Shown here: positions 21,522-21,685 of the stretch, piece by piece
Numbering within the stretch: the first letter of the stretch is position 1
How the letters are laid out: the number at the start of each line of letters is the position of its first letter
Source: JBDTGE01 sp050742975
Lineage (GTDB): Bacteria > Actinomycetota > Actinomycetes > Mycobacteriales > Jatrophihabitantaceae
Length of the DNA: 21,685 nt
Assembly: GCA_050742975.1 (NCBI GenBank)
Contig: JBOGDQ010000204.1
Location: 1 to 21,685, forward strand
Reading direction: 5' to 3'
Program-made: the position numbers and the translations under genes
Notes under the pieces: model-generated
What the model was told of the DNA's origin: nothing
What the model saw: only the letters and a program-made list of their open reading frames with translations
The model's database searches: none

Positions 21522-21527
21522 CCACCG

Positions 21528-21685
21528 GTGACGGCAGCACCCATCACCATCCCCGAGAGCATCCGACCGGTCGACGGCCGCTTCGGCTCCGGCCCGTCGA
21601 AGGTGCCCGCCGCCGCGGTGCGCGCGCTCGGCGACACCGGGGCGAGCCTGCTCGGCACCAGCCACCGCCAGGCTCCGGTCAGGTC
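21528..21685 (+). CDS. serC: phosphoserine aminotransferase, 5' part
   Basis: Only the first 52 codons are in the window; the gene runs off the right edge. Starting at GTG 21528 the protein reads TITIPE-like, then PVDGRFGSGPSKVP and LLGTSHRQAPVR. The GRFGSGPSK and GTSHRQ blocks are the signature of the actinobacterial SerC N-terminus, where the serine/histidine/arginine of the second block bind the phosphate of the substrate. The enzyme makes 3-phosphoserine from 3-phosphohydroxypyruvate using PLP and glutamate. It appears leaderless. Confidence 0.93.
   Translation, partial: MTAAPITIPESIRPVDGRFGSGPSKVPAAAVRALGDTGASLLGTSHRQAPVR

Overview
The window is GC-rich throughout and has GTG starts, GTGA/ATGA gene overlaps and many start codons with no Shine-Dalgarno sequence. 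Together with actinobacterial-type proteins (citrate synthase 2 beside pdxH, then serC) this points to a high-GC actinomycete chromosome. No phage, plasmid, IS transposase or CRISPR array is visible. I cannot name the genus.

Layout. A tRNA-Arg(CCU) gene (78-150) is followed by a small Glu-Cys-Cys protein, a 52-residue zinc ribbon and a two-subunit CoA-transferase operon (1383-2812, minus). A 426-base gene-free stretch (2825-3250) holds an AT-rich promoter-like patch and several strong hairpins with runs of five G in their loops; it is my best candidate for a non-coding RNA. A secreted alpha/beta hydrolase, a VapBC-type toxin-antitoxin pair, and an MmyB-type regulator coupled to a metallo-beta-lactamase-fold protein follow on the minus strand. 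The regulator diverges from a DHA2-type drug exporter across a set of inverted repeats. The operon pdxH > EntS-like MFS exporter > aldose 1-epimerase (minus) runs from 11469 to 8573 and ends at a strong bidirectional terminator-like hairpin.

Citrate synthase 2 (plus) diverges from pdxH and is followed by an FMN reductase. The stretch from about 13.3 to 21.4 kb looks like an accessory block. It holds a PLP-dependent aldolase-like enzyme carrying two in-frame low-complexity insertions, a TetR regulator with a six-unit 18-bp tandem repeat inside the protein, and a divergent D-arabinono-lactone-oxidase-like flavoenzyme with twin TetR-type operators. After these come a VOC protein, a YjbR protein, the C-terminal remnant of another TetR gene, a 15-bp tandem repeat, a LuxR-HTH/ATPase fusion in unusual domain order, an orphan small protein possibly related to ADP-ribosyltransferase toxins, a two-domain protein of unknown function and a SnoaL-like protein. 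serC begins at 21528 and runs off the window.

Working together: pdxH (PLP synthesis), serC and the PLP-binding aldolase-like enzyme share vitamin B6 chemistry, but only pdxH is in an operon that suggests co-regulation. The regulator/exporter pair and the TetR/oxidase pair look like locally autoregulated divergent units. The most notable signal is the concentration of small repeats between 14.2 and 19.2 kb: in-frame repeat insertions, minisatellites, nested palindromes and a gene remnant.
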